64,000 nucleotides of DNA from Geminicoccus harenae (GTDB lineage: Bacteria > Pseudomonadota > Alphaproteobacteria > Geminicoccales > Geminicoccaceae): assembly GCF_019800005.1 (NCBI RefSeq), contig NZ_JABGCL010000006.1, forward strand, positions 62,001 through 126,000, in the 5' to 3' direction. Under the pieces are notes generated by a model. That model did no database searches and was not told where the DNA came from. It saw only the letters and a program-made list of their open reading frames with translations. The first letter of the stretch is position 1, and each line of letters starts with the position of its first letter. The position numbers and the translations under genes were made by a program. Shown here one piece after another: positions 1 through 8,789 of the stretch.

Positions 1-729
1 CTTCTCGATCCGGATCACCCGCGCATAGGTGCGCAGCTCGGTGCCCGCCTCCAGCGCCCTCGGCCAGACCGAGAGCGAGAACTTGCTCATCGAGCCGCGC
101 GGGCAGCCCGTGCAGATCCCGCAGCCGTTGCAGGCCGGCCGCCCGTCATAGTCCGACGAGATCACGCCCGCCGGCACCGGCCACCAATGCCAGCCGAGCT
201 TGTCGAATGCTTCTGCCATCTTCCGGGCCGGTGCGCCCATCGGCAAGGGCCCGGTCGGGTAGGCCGGATGGGCCGGCATGGCCGGGTCGCCTTCCAGGCC
301 GCTCACCCCGATCAGCGCGTCGGCCTTCTCGTAATAGGGTGCCACGTCCTCATAGGAGATCGGCCAGTCCGGCTGCAGCCCGTGCTCGGTGCCCTTGCGG
401 AAGTCGGAGGGGCGGTAGCGCGGCCAGAGCGCGCCATAGACATTGGTCGAGCCGCCGACCCCGTTCCACATCAGGACCTGGGAGCTGTCGCTGTTGACCG
501 GGAAGTCGTCGGCATTGGGCCGGCGCACGTTGACGTCCGCGTTCCAGCGGGTGCGCCGGTCCCACTGCCAGTCCGGCCGATAGTGCGGGTGCTCCCTTGG
601 CTCCACCCAGCCGCCCTGCTCCAGGCAGATCACGTGCAGCCCGGCCTCGGCCAGGACCAGCGAAGCGAGGGAGCCGGTGGCGCCCGAGCCGACGATCAGG
701 ACGTCGGCATGATCGTTACGCGCGGCCAT
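1..729 (-). CDS. GMC-family FAD oxidoreductase (C-terminus beyond window)
   Basis: This reading frame is open from an ATG at 729 to the left edge, so about 243 N-terminal residues are present and the substrate-binding C-terminus is missing. An FAD-binding GSGATG motif is at residues 14-19, followed by LEQGGW. The GMC signature GVGGSTNVYGALWPR lies near residues 90-104. A cysteine cluster, CNGCGICTGC at residues 200-209, resembles the iron-sulfur-binding cysteines of FAD-dependent glucose and fructose dehydrogenase large subunits. The start overlaps the upstream gluconate-dehydrogenase-subunit-3-like gene by 14 bases, so the two probably form one complex that oxidises a sugar, polyol or sugar acid. 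The family is clear; the substrate cannot be told. Confidence 0.9.
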   Translation of the reverse strand, partial: MAARNDHADVLIVGSGATGSLASLVLAEAGLHVICLEQGGWVEPREHPHYRPDWQWDRRTRWNADVNVRRPNADDFPVNSDSSQVLMWNGVGGSTNVYGALWPRYRPSDFRKGTEHGLQPDWPISYEDVAPYYEKADALIGVSGLEGDPAMPAHPAYPTGPLPMGAPARKMAEAFDKLGWHWWPVPAGVISSDYDGRPACNGCGICTGCPRGSMSKFSLSVWPRALEAGTELRTYARVIRIEK

Positions 730-1234
730 GGCGCTCTCCCAGATGATCAAGGCCCGAGATGTCGACCGGCTTGACCTCGTCGGTCGGGATGTAGAAGCCG
801 CGATTGTGCTTCGGCCGGTCGCGCTCACGGTCGAACGGCTCCAGATGGTAGCCCTTGAGGATCGGCACCGGGTCATAGGGCTGGCCCAGTGCCCGGATCG
901 CCGGGATCACGCCGGGGCTCTCATAGTAGCCGAGATAGGTCGCGGTGCGGATCAGCGTGAACAGCCTGGGCTGGCTCGCCTCCAGCTTGGCGACCACGAT
1001 CATCCGCTGCTCCTCGTCCAGCGGCCCGAGCGGTCCGCCGCAGGCCGAAAGCGCCTGCTCGACCTGAAGGAGCGCATCCTCGCCCAGCTCCTCCAGGAGC
1101 CGCATGCCGAGAATGCCGTGCACGCCTGCCAGCGATGCGGAAGGCCAGTCGTCCTCGCCCGGAATCAGCACGTCGACCAGGTCACGCAGCATGGTCGACA
1201 GCCGTATGGCCTCGCTCACCCCAACCTCTCCCAT
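716..1234 (-). CDS. Gluconate 2-dehydrogenase subunit 3 family protein
   Basis: This protein of about 172 residues matches the small gamma-type subunit that accompanies GMC flavoprotein dehydrogenases. It has the typical early segment MLRDLVDVLIPGEDDWPSA, and later LGYYESPGVIPAIRALG and GYHLEPFDRERDRPKHNRGF. The ATG at 1234 is preferred because it overlaps the stop of the ABC ATPase in TGATG, which suggests translational coupling. No clear Tat or Sec signal is seen, although many family members carry one, so export may depend on a partner. It is the fourth gene of a leftward operon that begins with the solute-binding protein and ends with the GMC flavoprotein. The role as a dehydrogenase subunit follows from family and context. 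Confidence 0.85.
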   Translation of the reverse strand: MGEVGVSEAIRLSTMLRDLVDVLIPGEDDWPSASLAGVHGILGMRLLEELGEDALLQVEQALSACGGPLGPLDEEQRMIVVAKLEASQPRLFTLIRTATYLGYYESPGVIPAIRALGQPYDPVPILKGYHLEPFDRERDRPKHNRGFYIPTDEVKPVDISGLDHLGERHGRA

Positions 1235-2325
1235 CACAGTCTTTCTTCCGACGCGGGGTCGAACAGATGGACCCGCGCCGCCAGCGCGCCGAAGCGCACC
1301 TTTGCCCCCACTGCCGGCGCCTCGTCCGGCTCGCACAATCCCTTGACCGCCTGCCCGCCGATCTCGGCATCCACATAGGAGACCGGCCCGATCGGCTCGA
1401 CCAGGAAGACGTCGCCCTCAAGGGTGAGGTCGCGCTGGGCGTTCGCCATCAGGTCGGTCGGCCGGATGCCCAGGATCGCCTTCCGCCCGCCCCGGATGGC
1501 ACCGAGGCTCTGCTCGGCCACCACGCCGGTCGGCAGGGACAGCACGGTCTGGCCGACCCGGCAGCGGATCACTCCGTCCTCCAGCCCGGTCTCGACCTCG
1601 AAGAAGTTCATGGCCGGGCTGCCGATGAAGCTCGCCACGAACAGGTTGGCGGGCTTGCGGTACACCTCCATGGGCGGGCCGATCTGCTGCAGCTTGCCGG
1701 CCCGCATCACCGCGACCCGGTCGGACAGCACCATGGCCTCCTCCTGGTCATGGGTGACGAACACCGCGGTCGTGCCGATCTCGCGCTGCAGCCGCTTGAT
1801 CTCGGTGCGGGTCTTCACCCGGAGCGAGGCGTCCAGGTTGGACAGCGGCTCGTCCATGAGCAGCACGGCCGGGTTGCGCACCACCGCCCGGCCCACCGCG
1901 ACGCGCTGGCGCTGCCCGCCCGAGAGCTGCACGGGCTTGCGGTCGAGCAGGGCGCCCAGGTCCAGCATGTCGGCGGCAGCGTCGATCTGCCTGCCGATCG
2001 TCGCCTCGTCGAGCCGCTGCTGGCGCAGGCCGAACGCGATGTTGTCGCGCACGCTCATGTGCGGGTAGAGCGCGTAGTCCTGGAACACCATGGCGATGTT
2101 GCGCTCGTGCGGGTCGCGCTCGGTGACGTCGGTCCCGTCGAACAGGATCGAGCCGGCCGAGGGTTTCTCCAGGCCGGCGATGCAGCCCAGCGCCGTGCTC
2201 TTGCCGCAGCCGGACGGGCCCAGCAGGGTCAGGAACTCCCCGTCCGGCAGGGTGATGTCGAGCTCGGACACCGCGTACACGGCGCCGAACTGCTTCGTCA
2301 GTCGATCGAGGGTGACGCTGGCCAC
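1234..2325 (-). CDS. ABC transporter ATP-binding protein, MalK/UgpC type
   Basis: This 363-residue cytoplasmic ATPase energises carbohydrate or polyol uptake. Walker A is GPSGCGKST at residues 36-44, the Q-loop is VFQDYALYPHM around 80-90, the signature LSGGQRQR is at 134-141, and Walker B VLLMDEP is at 154-160 with the SNLDASLR D-loop after it. The last ~120 residues fit the TOBE/OB regulatory domain of CUT1-type ATPases. It follows the fused permease after a gap of 15 bases and precedes the two dehydrogenase genes. All catalytic motifs are intact. The transported substrate is not given by the sequence; sugar, sugar alcohol or glycerol-phosphate are the usual choices for this type. Confidence 0.95.
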   Translation of the reverse strand: MASVTLDRLTKQFGAVYAVSELDITLPDGEFLTLLGPSGCGKSTALGCIAGLEKPSAGSILFDGTDVTERDPHERNIAMVFQDYALYPHMSVRDNIAFGLRQQRLDEATIGRQIDAAADMLDLGALLDRKPVQLSGGQRQRVAVGRAVVRNPAVLLMDEPLSNLDASLRVKTRTEIKRLQREIGTTAVFVTHDQEEAMVLSDRVAVMRAGKLQQIGPPMEVYRKPANLFVASFIGSPAMNFFEVETGLEDGVIRCRVGQTVLSLPTGVVAEQSLGAIRGGRKAILGIRPTDLMANAQRDLTLEGDVFLVEPIGPVSYVDAEIGGQAVKGLCEPDEAPAVGAKVRFGALAARVHLFDPASEERL

Positions 2326-2340
2326 GTTGGAATGGTCTCC

Positions 2341-4281
2341 TCAGCCTTTGATCGAACCGGACAGCATGCCGCTGACCAGCCAGCGCTGGAAAAGAAGGGC
2401 GATGACGACCGGCGGGATCACCGCCAGCACCGAGGCCGCGAACATCGGCCCGTAGTCGTAGAAGCGGAGCTGGACCAGGAAGCCGGCGATGATGACCGGG
2501 ATGGTCTGCGCGTTCGGGGTCCCGGTCAGGATCAGCGCGAAGATGAACTCGTTCCAGCTGATCAGGAAACAGAAGATCCCGGCCGCCACCAGCCCCGGTA
2601 TCGAGACCGGCAGCACGATCTTCCAGATCGCCTTGAGGCGAGAGCAACCGTCCACCAGCGCCGCCTTCTCCAGGTTCGGCGGCAGCCCCTCGAAATAGCC
2701 CTTCATCATCCAGGTCGAGAGCGGCAGGATCAGCGAGCAGTAGGCGATCACCAGCCCGGTCCGCGTGTCCAGCAGACCCATGGTCTTGAACACCAGGAAG
2801 AACGGCAGGATCAGGGCCAGCGACGGCGTCATCCGGGTCAGCATCAGCGCCCAGAGCGTCCCGCCCATCAGCCTGCTCTTGCCCGAGCGCGCATAGGCGT
2901 AGCCGGCAAGGCCGCCCAGGACCAGGTTCACCGCCGTCACCGCGACCGCGACCAGGAAGCTGTTCCAGATCCCGAACGGCACCCGGGACGCCTGTACGCT
3001 GGACTGGCCGCCGGTGCCGGTGTCCGGGAACAGCACGTAGCGGAAATTCTCCAGCGTCAGCGGCCCCGGCACCACGGTAGCCGGGGTGCGCACCAGATCG
3101 GCAGCGCTCTGCAGGCTCATCAGGATCAGCCAGGCGAACGGCACGAACGACCAGACGAAGATCAGGACGATCGCCGTCCACATCGCGACCTTGCCTAGGA
3201 TGCGCCGGGTGCGCGGCGAGAAGGTCGATCTGGGGGTGAAGGCCGGCAGCCGAGCCAGCCGGGCGGTGGTCCGCCGCATCCCGGACAGCACCGTGCCCGT
3301 GAGGTTGGCGGGGTCGGCCGGCTCCAGGTCCTTGGCGGTCAGCGCCTTGGCCCGGGCCGCGGTCGGGAAGAACAGCTTCAGGTAGAACCAGGCCAGCACC
3401 AGGCACAAGATGGTCAGGATGTAGAGGATGGCCGCACCTTCGCCCATGCGCATGAACTGGAAGGCCATGGCGTAGCCCATCCAGGAGAACACGGTGGTGG
3501 CGCTGCCGGGCCCGCCCTTGGTCATCGTCCAGAACAGGTCGAAGGCCATGATCGAGTTGATCGTGGTCAGGATCATGATCAGCAGCAGCATGGGCTTCAG
3601 CCACGGCACCGTGATCTTGAAGAACCGGGTGATCGGCCCGGCCCCGTCAATGCGTGCTGCCCGGTGCAGATTGTCCGGCATCGACTGCAATCCTGCCAGG
3701 ATCAGCAGGGCGGTCAGCGGCGCTTGGTTCCAGACATGGACCAGGATCACGATCGCGAACGCCACGCTGCCGTTGCCCAGCCACGGGATCGCCCGGTCGA
3801 TCAGGCCCAGGTCGAGCAGGAGCCCGTTCATCGGCCCGTAGGAGCCGTCGAAGATCCAGCCCCAGAGCACGCCCACCGTCACCGGCGCCATCGCCCAGGG
3901 GATCAGCACGACCGAGCGCAGCAGGCCCCTTCCGGGAAAGCGCATGTTGAGGATCAGCGCCATCCCCATGCCGAGCGCCAGCCCCAGGGCGACGGTCACG
4001 CCCGCGAAGACCGCGGTGCGGGCCAGCGCCCAGATGAAGTCGGGCTGGGGGATGACCGAGGTATAGTTGCCGAGCCCGACGAAGATCCACTTCTGGGTCA
4101 GCATGTTGATGCGGTGCAGGCTGAGCGCCAGCGAATAGATCAGCGGCAGCCCGATCACCAGGAAGACGACCAGCAGCGTCGGGAAGCTGAGGAGGAACGG
4201 CAGCCAGTCCCGCTTCTCCGCACGTTGCGGAGCGGCGGTCCCGGTGCCGATGGTCAGGTCGCGTACCGTCGTGCTGGCCAC
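2341..4281 (-). CDS. Fused ABC permease: two MalF/MalG-type subunits in one chain
   Basis: The 646-residue membrane protein contains two complete binding-protein-dependent permease halves. The first (about 1-310) resembles MalF/UgpA with an EAA loop near residues 207-230 (AARIDGAGPITRFF). The second (about 360-646) resembles MalG/UgpE with an EAA loop near 538-561 (EKAALVDGCSRLK). They are joined by a basic linker of about 50 residues. Normally the two are separate genes. There is no internal stop or frame change, so this is a true in-frame fusion in the sequence given. Translation probably begins at the GTG at 4281, five bases after the solute-binding protein stop. It should form the channel for the ATPase and the binding protein beside it. 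Confidence 0.92.
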   Translation of the reverse strand: MASTTVRDLTIGTGTAAPQRAEKRDWLPFLLSFPTLLVVFLVIGLPLIYSLALSLHRINMLTQKWIFVGLGNYTSVIPQPDFIWALARTAVFAGVTVALGLALGMGMALILNMRFPGRGLLRSVVLIPWAMAPVTVGVLWGWIFDGSYGPMNGLLLDLGLIDRAIPWLGNGSVAFAIVILVHVWNQAPLTALLILAGLQSMPDNLHRAARIDGAGPITRFFKITVPWLKPMLLLIMILTTINSIMAFDLFWTMTKGGPGSATTVFSWMGYAMAFQFMRMGEGAAILYILTILCLVLAWFYLKLFFPTAARAKALTAKDLEPADPANLTGTVLSGMRRTTARLARLPAFTPRSTFSPRTRRILGKVAMWTAIVLIFVWSFVPFAWLILMSLQSAADLVRTPATVVPGPLTLENFRYVLFPDTGTGGQSSVQASRVPFGIWNSFLVAVAVTAVNLVLGGLAGYAYARSGKSRLMGGTLWALMLTRMTPSLALILPFFLVFKTMGLLDTRTGLVIAYCSLILPLSTWMMKGYFEGLPPNLEKAALVDGCSRLKAIWKIVLPVSIPGLVAAGIFCFLISWNEFIFALILTGTPNAQTIPVIIAGFLVQLRFYDYGPMFAASVLAVIPPVVIALLFQRWLVSGMLSGSIKG

Positions 4282-4285
4282 GCCG

Positions 4286-5623
4286 TCACTCCGGATACAT
4301 CTGCTTCAGCTCGTCATACTTGGCCTGGAGCCGCTCGATGAGCTGGTCCTGGCTGGTCTGGCCGCGGAAGTAATCCTGCGCCTCGCCCATCATGTACCAG
4401 TCCCATTCGGGGAACCACACCGACTTGGCGACGTCGCGGGTGGTGCCGGTCTCGTGCTGCTTGCGGGCGACCTCCAGGTCCTTCCACTTGGACATGGCGG
4501 CCTCGACGTCCGGGTCCTCCATGACCTCCTTGTGCGCGGAGCCCAGGCCGAAATCGAGCGCCCAGCGCTTGGCCACGTGGTACTGGCCGTCCTTCGCCTT
4601 GCCGCCGAAGAACTGCATCAGGTTCCAGACCCGCTCCTCGTCGATCGGGTTGGCGCCCATCTGGTAGGCCGCGGTCCACAGGAAGGTGGAGCGGGTCTTG
4701 CCCGGCATGATCACGTTCCTGCAGGCCCCCGCGATCTGCGAGGTCTCGGGCGTGTTGAACACCTTCTGGTCGTATTCGTGCACGACCATGTAGGTGTGCG
4801 CACCCGTGGCGAAGTTCGGCACCGATTCGGTCTGGTGCGTGAACACGTCCGGCGGGATCAGGCCTTCCTCGTAGGCCGTCCGGTTGAACTGCAATATGTC
4901 CTTGAACGGCTGGTCGAACACCGGCTGGAAGTTCTCGTCGAAGACCTTCGCACCCTCGGAATACCACTGCGAGAACAGCGTCCAGGACATCATCGACCAG
5001 CCGCGCGCCCAGGCGGCGATGTAGGGATACTCGGAGACCCCATCCTTCTTCAGCTTGCGGCACTGCTCCAGCAGCTCTTCCCAGGTCGTGGGCGGCTCGA
5101 CCTTGGCCGCGTCCAGGTGCTTCTCGTTGCACACGAAGCTGTTGAAGCCGGTATAGTAGGGCAGGCCGCCCAGCTCGCCGTTGGGCAGCGACAGGTTCTT
5201 GACGTTGATTGCGTACATCTTGCTCTTGATCTCGTCGAGACCAGGCAAGCCTTCGAGGGTCCGGCTCCAGCCCGCCGCGTTCCAGCGCAGCAGCCGGTCC
5301 TCCTCGGAATACATCATGTCGATATGCTGGCCGCCCATGAGCTTGGTCTCGGCGACCGCATGATATTCGCCGGGCACCAGCTCGTAGGTCACGTTCTCGT
5401 CGTAGAGCTTCTTGAAGGTCTCGACGTTCTCGGCGACGATCTGCGGGTTGTACTGCCAGCCGATGAAGGTCATCGCCTCGGCGGGGGCGGCATGCGCCCG
5501 GCCCATCAGCCCGGGCAGCGCCATGCCCGCCGCAGCGGCCAGGCCGCCCTTCAATACTGCGCGCCGGCGCGCCAGGAACGAGTCGAGTTCCGATCGACGG
5601 AAAAGGTCGCTCATCAGGCTCAT
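4286..5623 (-). CDS. Extracellular solute-binding protein, probable Tat substrate
   Basis: This 445-residue periplasmic binding protein is the first gene of the leftward uptake operon. The N-terminus has a twin-arginine stretch, RRRAVLKGGLAAAAG, a hydrophobic segment, and a likely cleavage after GRAHA near residue 45. The mature part begins with MTFIGWQYNPQIVAEN and has the layout of family 1 sugar-binding proteins, including the mid segment GGLPYYTGFNSFVCNEKHL. It delivers substrate to the fused permease and ATPase downstream. Tat export would imply that it folds, or binds a cofactor, in the cytoplasm; this is inferred from the signal only. The ligand is unknown. Confidence 0.9.
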   Translation of the reverse strand: MSLMSDLFRRSELDSFLARRRAVLKGGLAAAAGMALPGLMGRAHAAPAEAMTFIGWQYNPQIVAENVETFKKLYDENVTYELVPGEYHAVAETKLMGGQHIDMMYSEEDRLLRWNAAGWSRTLEGLPGLDEIKSKMYAINVKNLSLPNGELGGLPYYTGFNSFVCNEKHLDAAKVEPPTTWEELLEQCRKLKKDGVSEYPYIAAWARGWSMMSWTLFSQWYSEGAKVFDENFQPVFDQPFKDILQFNRTAYEEGLIPPDVFTHQTESVPNFATGAHTYMVVHEYDQKVFNTPETSQIAGACRNVIMPGKTRSTFLWTAAYQMGANPIDEERVWNLMQFFGGKAKDGQYHVAKRWALDFGLGSAHKEVMEDPDVEAAMSKWKDLEVARKQHETGTTRDVAKSVWFPEWDWYMMGEAQDYFRGQTSQDQLIERLQAKYDELKQMYPE

Positions 5624-5825
5624 CCCCCCTCGGATGACGGTCTCTTGCGTCCCGCTCGACCGTCGTGCGGCACGCCTGCGTCTCGGCTGCCCCTTTAGGA
5701 ATCAGCTTCTATTGGGCGTTTCCCTGGGCTCTTTCGGATCGTAAACATTCTTGAGTGTACTTGAAAACCAGTAAAATGATCGGTCTGCTCTGAGCCGGAA
5801 CCGATGACGCCGCGAGGGGGGAAGC
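5624..5825. promoter_or_regulatory. Divergent promoter region between uptake and amidohydrolase operons
   Basis: About 200 bases separate the binding-protein start from the amidohydrolase start. The part from about 5725 to 5790 is clearly more AT-rich than its surroundings and contains two close CTTGA copies and TTGAAA at 5761-5766. It must hold promoters for both operons and is a likely target of the XRE-cupin regulator encoded at 8100. No operator can be fixed from the sequence. Confidence 0.5.
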
Positions 5826-6977
5826 TTGTTCGATCTGGTCCTGAAAGGCGGCCGCCTGTTCGATCCTGGCCGCAACGTCGACACGGTCGCCGATATCGGC
5901 TTCCGGAACGGGCGGGTGGCCGCCATCGACGCGAACATCCCGGCCGATGCCGCCCGCGACGTCCAGGACGTGGCGGGCCTGATCGTCACGCCGGGCCTGA
6001 TCGACCTGCACACCCATGTCTACTGGGGCGGCACCTCGCTCGGCGTGGACGCGGACGAGCTGGCGCTTCGCGGCGGCACCACCACCTTCGTCGATGCCGG
6101 CAGTGCCGGGGCCGGCAACTTCAAGGGCTTCCGCCGCCACGTGATCGAGCGGTCGAAGAGCCGGATCCTCTGCTATCTCAACATCTCCTATGCCGGCATC
6201 TACGGCTTCTCGAAGAACGTGATGGTCGGCGAGTGCAGCGACATCCGCCTGCTCGACGCCCGGGAAGCGGTGGCCTGCGGCCGGGAGCACGGCGACCTGA
6301 TCGTCGGCATGAAGGCGCGGATCGGCCGGATCGCCGGCGGCACCAGCGGCATCGCCCCGCTCGACATCATGCTGGAAGCCGCCGATCGGCTGCAGCTCCC
6401 CTGCATGACCCATCTGGACTACCCGCCGCCCGGCCGCTCCGAGGTGATCCCGCGGCTGCGCAAGGGCGACGTGCTGACCCACTGCTACAAGACCTTCCCC
6501 AACGACATCCGCGGGGGCGACGGCCATGTCCGCGCCGAGATCAAGCAGGCGCGCGAGCGCGGCGTCTGGTTCGACATCGGCCACGGCATGGGCTCGCTTG
6601 ATTTCGAGGTGGCGCAAGCGATGATCGCGGACGGCTTCCTGCCCGACACGATCTCGTCGGACGTCCACGCTCTCTGCATCGACGGCCCGGCCTTCGACCT
6701 GCTGCGCACCCTGTCCAAGTTCCTCTGCCTGGGCATGACGCTGGAGCAGGTGATCACCGCCGCGACAGCCACGCCCGCCCGCGCCATCGACCGCTCCGAC
6801 CTGGGCAGCCTCGCCATCGGTGCGGTCGGCGATGCCACGGTGCTGACCGAGCGGCAGGGTAGCTTCGACTACATGGACTCGCTCGGCCGCAGCATGACCG
6901 GCGACCGCCGCCTGTTCTGCCGGGGCCTGGTGCGCGGCGGCCAGTGGACGGAAAACGAGGAGCAGGATCTTGCCTGA
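5826..6977 (+). CDS. Amidohydrolase/deacetylase-type metallohydrolase
   Basis: This 383-residue enzyme belongs to the amidohydrolase superfamily, in the branch often annotated amidohydrolase/deacetylase. The metal-binding HTH is at residues 62-64 (LIDLHTHVYWGG), the probable carbamylated lysine is K163 (GMKARI), later metal histidines are H196 (MTHLDYPP) and H219 (LTHCYK), and the catalytic aspartate is D279 (SSDVHAL). It starts at a TTG with GAGGGG placed well upstream. It overlaps the next gene, a PLP enzyme of the DSD1 type, by eight bases. Together they suggest removal of an acyl or cyclic amide group from an amino acid derivative before further breakdown. The exact substrate is unknown; dihydroorotase-like activity is less likely given the partner. 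Confidence 0.88.
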   Translation: MFDLVLKGGRLFDPGRNVDTVADIGFRNGRVAAIDANIPADAARDVQDVAGLIVTPGLIDLHTHVYWGGTSLGVDADELALRGGTTTFVDAGSAGAGNFKGFRRHVIERSKSRILCYLNISYAGIYGFSKNVMVGECSDIRLLDAREAVACGREHGDLIVGMKARIGRIAGGTSGIAPLDIMLEAADRLQLPCMTHLDYPPPGRSEVIPRLRKGDVLTHCYKTFPNDIRGGDGHVRAEIKQARERGVWFDIGHGMGSLDFEVAQAMIADGFLPDTISSDVHALCIDGPAFDLLRTLSKFLCLGMTLEQVITAATATPARAIDRSDLGSLAIGAVGDATVLTERQGSFDYMDSLGRSMTGDRRLFCRGLVRGGQWTENEEQDLA

Positions 6978-8079
6978 GACGGAACGGGTCGTGGACACGC
7001 CGGCACTGGTGATCGACAAGCGCGCCTTCGACGCGAACCTCGAAACCATGGCCAGGATCGCGAAGGAGCGCGGCATCCGGCTCCGCCCGCACGCCAAGAG
7101 CCACAAATGCGTCACCATCGCCAAGGCGCAGATGGCGGCCGGTGCGGTCGGCCAGTCCTGCGCCAAGCTCGGCGAGGTCGAGGTCATGGCCAAGGCCGGC
7201 ATCCGCGGCCTGCTCCTGACCACGCCTTTGCGCGGGCCGGAGAAGATCCGCCGCCTCCTGGACGTGCTGCGCATCGCCCCCGACACCACCATCGTGGTCG
7301 AGGACGTCGCGGCCGTCCGCGCGCTGGCCGAGGCGGTGGGTGCCGCCGGCCTCGCTTTGGACCTGCTGATCGACGTCGATGTCGGCACGCACCGCACCGG
7401 CCTGACCTCGCCGGAGGCCGCCCTGGCGGTCGCCCGCGCCATCGCCGCCTCGCCCGGCCTGACCCTGAAGGGCGTCCAGGGCTATGCCGGCCACGTCCAG
7501 TCGATCTGCGACTATGCCGAGCGCCGCGCCCAATCGCATGCAGCGCTGGCGATCCTGGGCGAGGTGCGCGACACCCTGGTGGCGGCCGGCCATCCCTGCC
7601 CGGTCGTGACCGGCGGCGGCACCGGCACCCATGACTTCGACCACGAGACCGGCGTGCTGAACGAGCTGCAGGTAGGCTCCTACCTGTTCTCCGACGCGAT
7701 CTATGATGGGGTCGCCATGACTCCCGATGGCACCCGCCGCTGGCAGAACTCCCTGTTCGTCTACACGACCGTGCTGAGCGCGCAGCACCCGGGCTTCGCC
7801 ACCACCGATGCCGGCATCAAGAGCTTCTCCACCGACCACAATGTCGTGCCCGTGATCGCCCGCGGTGCCCCGGAAGGCTCGACATACGCCATCTTCGGCG
7901 ACGAGTTCGGCAAGGTGGTCCTGCCGGACCCCTCGGCGCGCCTGGAGAATGGCACGGTGGTCGCCTGCATCGTCCCGCACTGCGACCCGAACGTGAACCT
8001 GTTCGACCGCTACCATGTCGTGGAGGACAGCCGCCTGGTCGACGTCTGGCCGATCGAGGCGCGCGGCATGGTCGCCTGA
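6970..8079 (+). CDS. DSD1-family PLP-dependent enzyme (D-threonine aldolase/D-serine dehydratase-like)
   Basis: This 369-residue protein has an N-terminal alanine-racemase fold domain and the C-terminal domain of the D-serine dehydratase-like family. The PLP lysine is expected in RPHAKSHK, at K43. A GGGTGTH phosphate-binding loop is near residue 217, and the metal-binding histidine and cysteine are in VPHCDPNVN near the C-terminus. Members act as D-threonine aldolases, 3-hydroxy-D-aspartate aldolases or D-serine dehydratases. The TTG start overlaps the amidohydrolase stop, so the two are probably translated together. A reasonable reading is breakdown of an N-acylated or otherwise blocked D-amino acid; the substrate is inferred only. 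Confidence 0.88.
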   Translation: MPETERVVDTPALVIDKRAFDANLETMARIAKERGIRLRPHAKSHKCVTIAKAQMAAGAVGQSCAKLGEVEVMAKAGIRGLLLTTPLRGPEKIRRLLDVLRIAPDTTIVVEDVAAVRALAEAVGAAGLALDLLIDVDVGTHRTGLTSPEAALAVARAIAASPGLTLKGVQGYAGHVQSICDYAERRAQSHAALAILGEVRDTLVAAGHPCPVVTGGGTGTHDFDHETGVLNELQVGSYLFSDAIYDGVAMTPDGTRRWQNSLFVYTTVLSAQHPGFATTDAGIKSFSTDHNVVPVIARGAPEGSTYAIFGDEFGKVVLPDPSARLENGTVVACIVPHCDPNVNLFDRYHVVEDSRLVDVWPIEARGMVA

Positions 8080-8099
8080 GCGAGGGAGGCGGCGACCCG

Positions 8100-8789
8100 A
8101 TGTCGACCCGCAAGGCCCGTCTCGGCAACGCGCTGCGCGCGATCCGCCGCCGCCTCGACCTGAGCCTGACCGAGGTCGCCGCCCGCACGGGCCTCGCGAT
8201 CTCGACCCTGTCCAAGGTGGAGAACAGCCAGCTCTCGCTCACCTACGACAAGCTCCTCCAGCTCGCCGAAGGCCTGGAGGTCGACATCAGCGCCTTCTTC
8301 GAGCCGGACCCTACTGCCCAGGACCGCCTGCACCCGACGGTCACCGCGCGCCGCAGCATCGCGCGCAAGGCCGATGGCCTCTTGGTCCAGACCCCCAACT
8401 ACGACTACCGCTATGTCTGCACCGACCTGACCCACAAGGCGATGGTGCCGATCATCACCACCATCCGCGCCCGATCCATCGTCGAGTTCCCCACGCTGAG
8501 CCGCCACGCCGGCGAGGAATTCCTCTACGTCCTGCGCGGCCGCATCATCGTCCACACCGAGTTCTACGAGCCCGCCGAGCTCGCCACCGGCGAATCCATG
8601 TATCTCGACAGCACCATGGGCCACGCCTTCCTCACCGCGCCCGGCCCGAAGAGCGCCCAGATCCTGAACGTCTGCCACAGCCCGAACGCGAGCCATTTCC
8701 GCAGCCTCCTGGACCTGGCGCGGGCACAGGAACGCCCCCAGCAGGAGCAGGACGAGGACCCGATCCGGGAGGTGGGTCAGAAGCCGTAG
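8100..8789 (+). CDS. XRE-family regulator with C-terminal cupin domain
   Basis: This 229-residue protein has an N-terminal helix-turn-helix (about residues 8-62, LSLTEVAARTGLAISTLSKVEN) and a C-terminal cupin sensor domain (about 125-195, HAGEEFLYVLRGRIIVHTEF). Regulators of this build often control amino acid, polyamine or sugar breakdown and sense a small ligand through the cupin. It is the third gene of the rightward operon, 20 bases after the PLP enzyme, so it probably controls that operon and perhaps the divergent uptake operon. Its 3' end overlaps the convergent PagL-like gene by 13 bases. The ligand is unknown. Confidence 0.9.
   Translation: MSTRKARLGNALRAIRRRLDLSLTEVAARTGLAISTLSKVENSQLSLTYDKLLQLAEGLEVDISAFFEPDPTAQDRLHPTVTARRSIARKADGLLVQTPNYDYRYVCTDLTHKAMVPIITTIRARSIVEFPTLSRHAGEEFLYVLRGRIIVHTEFYEPAELATGESMYLDSTMGHAFLTAPGPKSAQILNVCHSPNASHFRSLLDLARAQERPQQEQDEDPIREVGQKP

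Noticed and set aside
1135..3198. Open frame of 687 codons on the plus strand across the ABC ATPase and permease
   Set aside because: It is antisense to two well-supported transporter genes and has a low-complexity composition.
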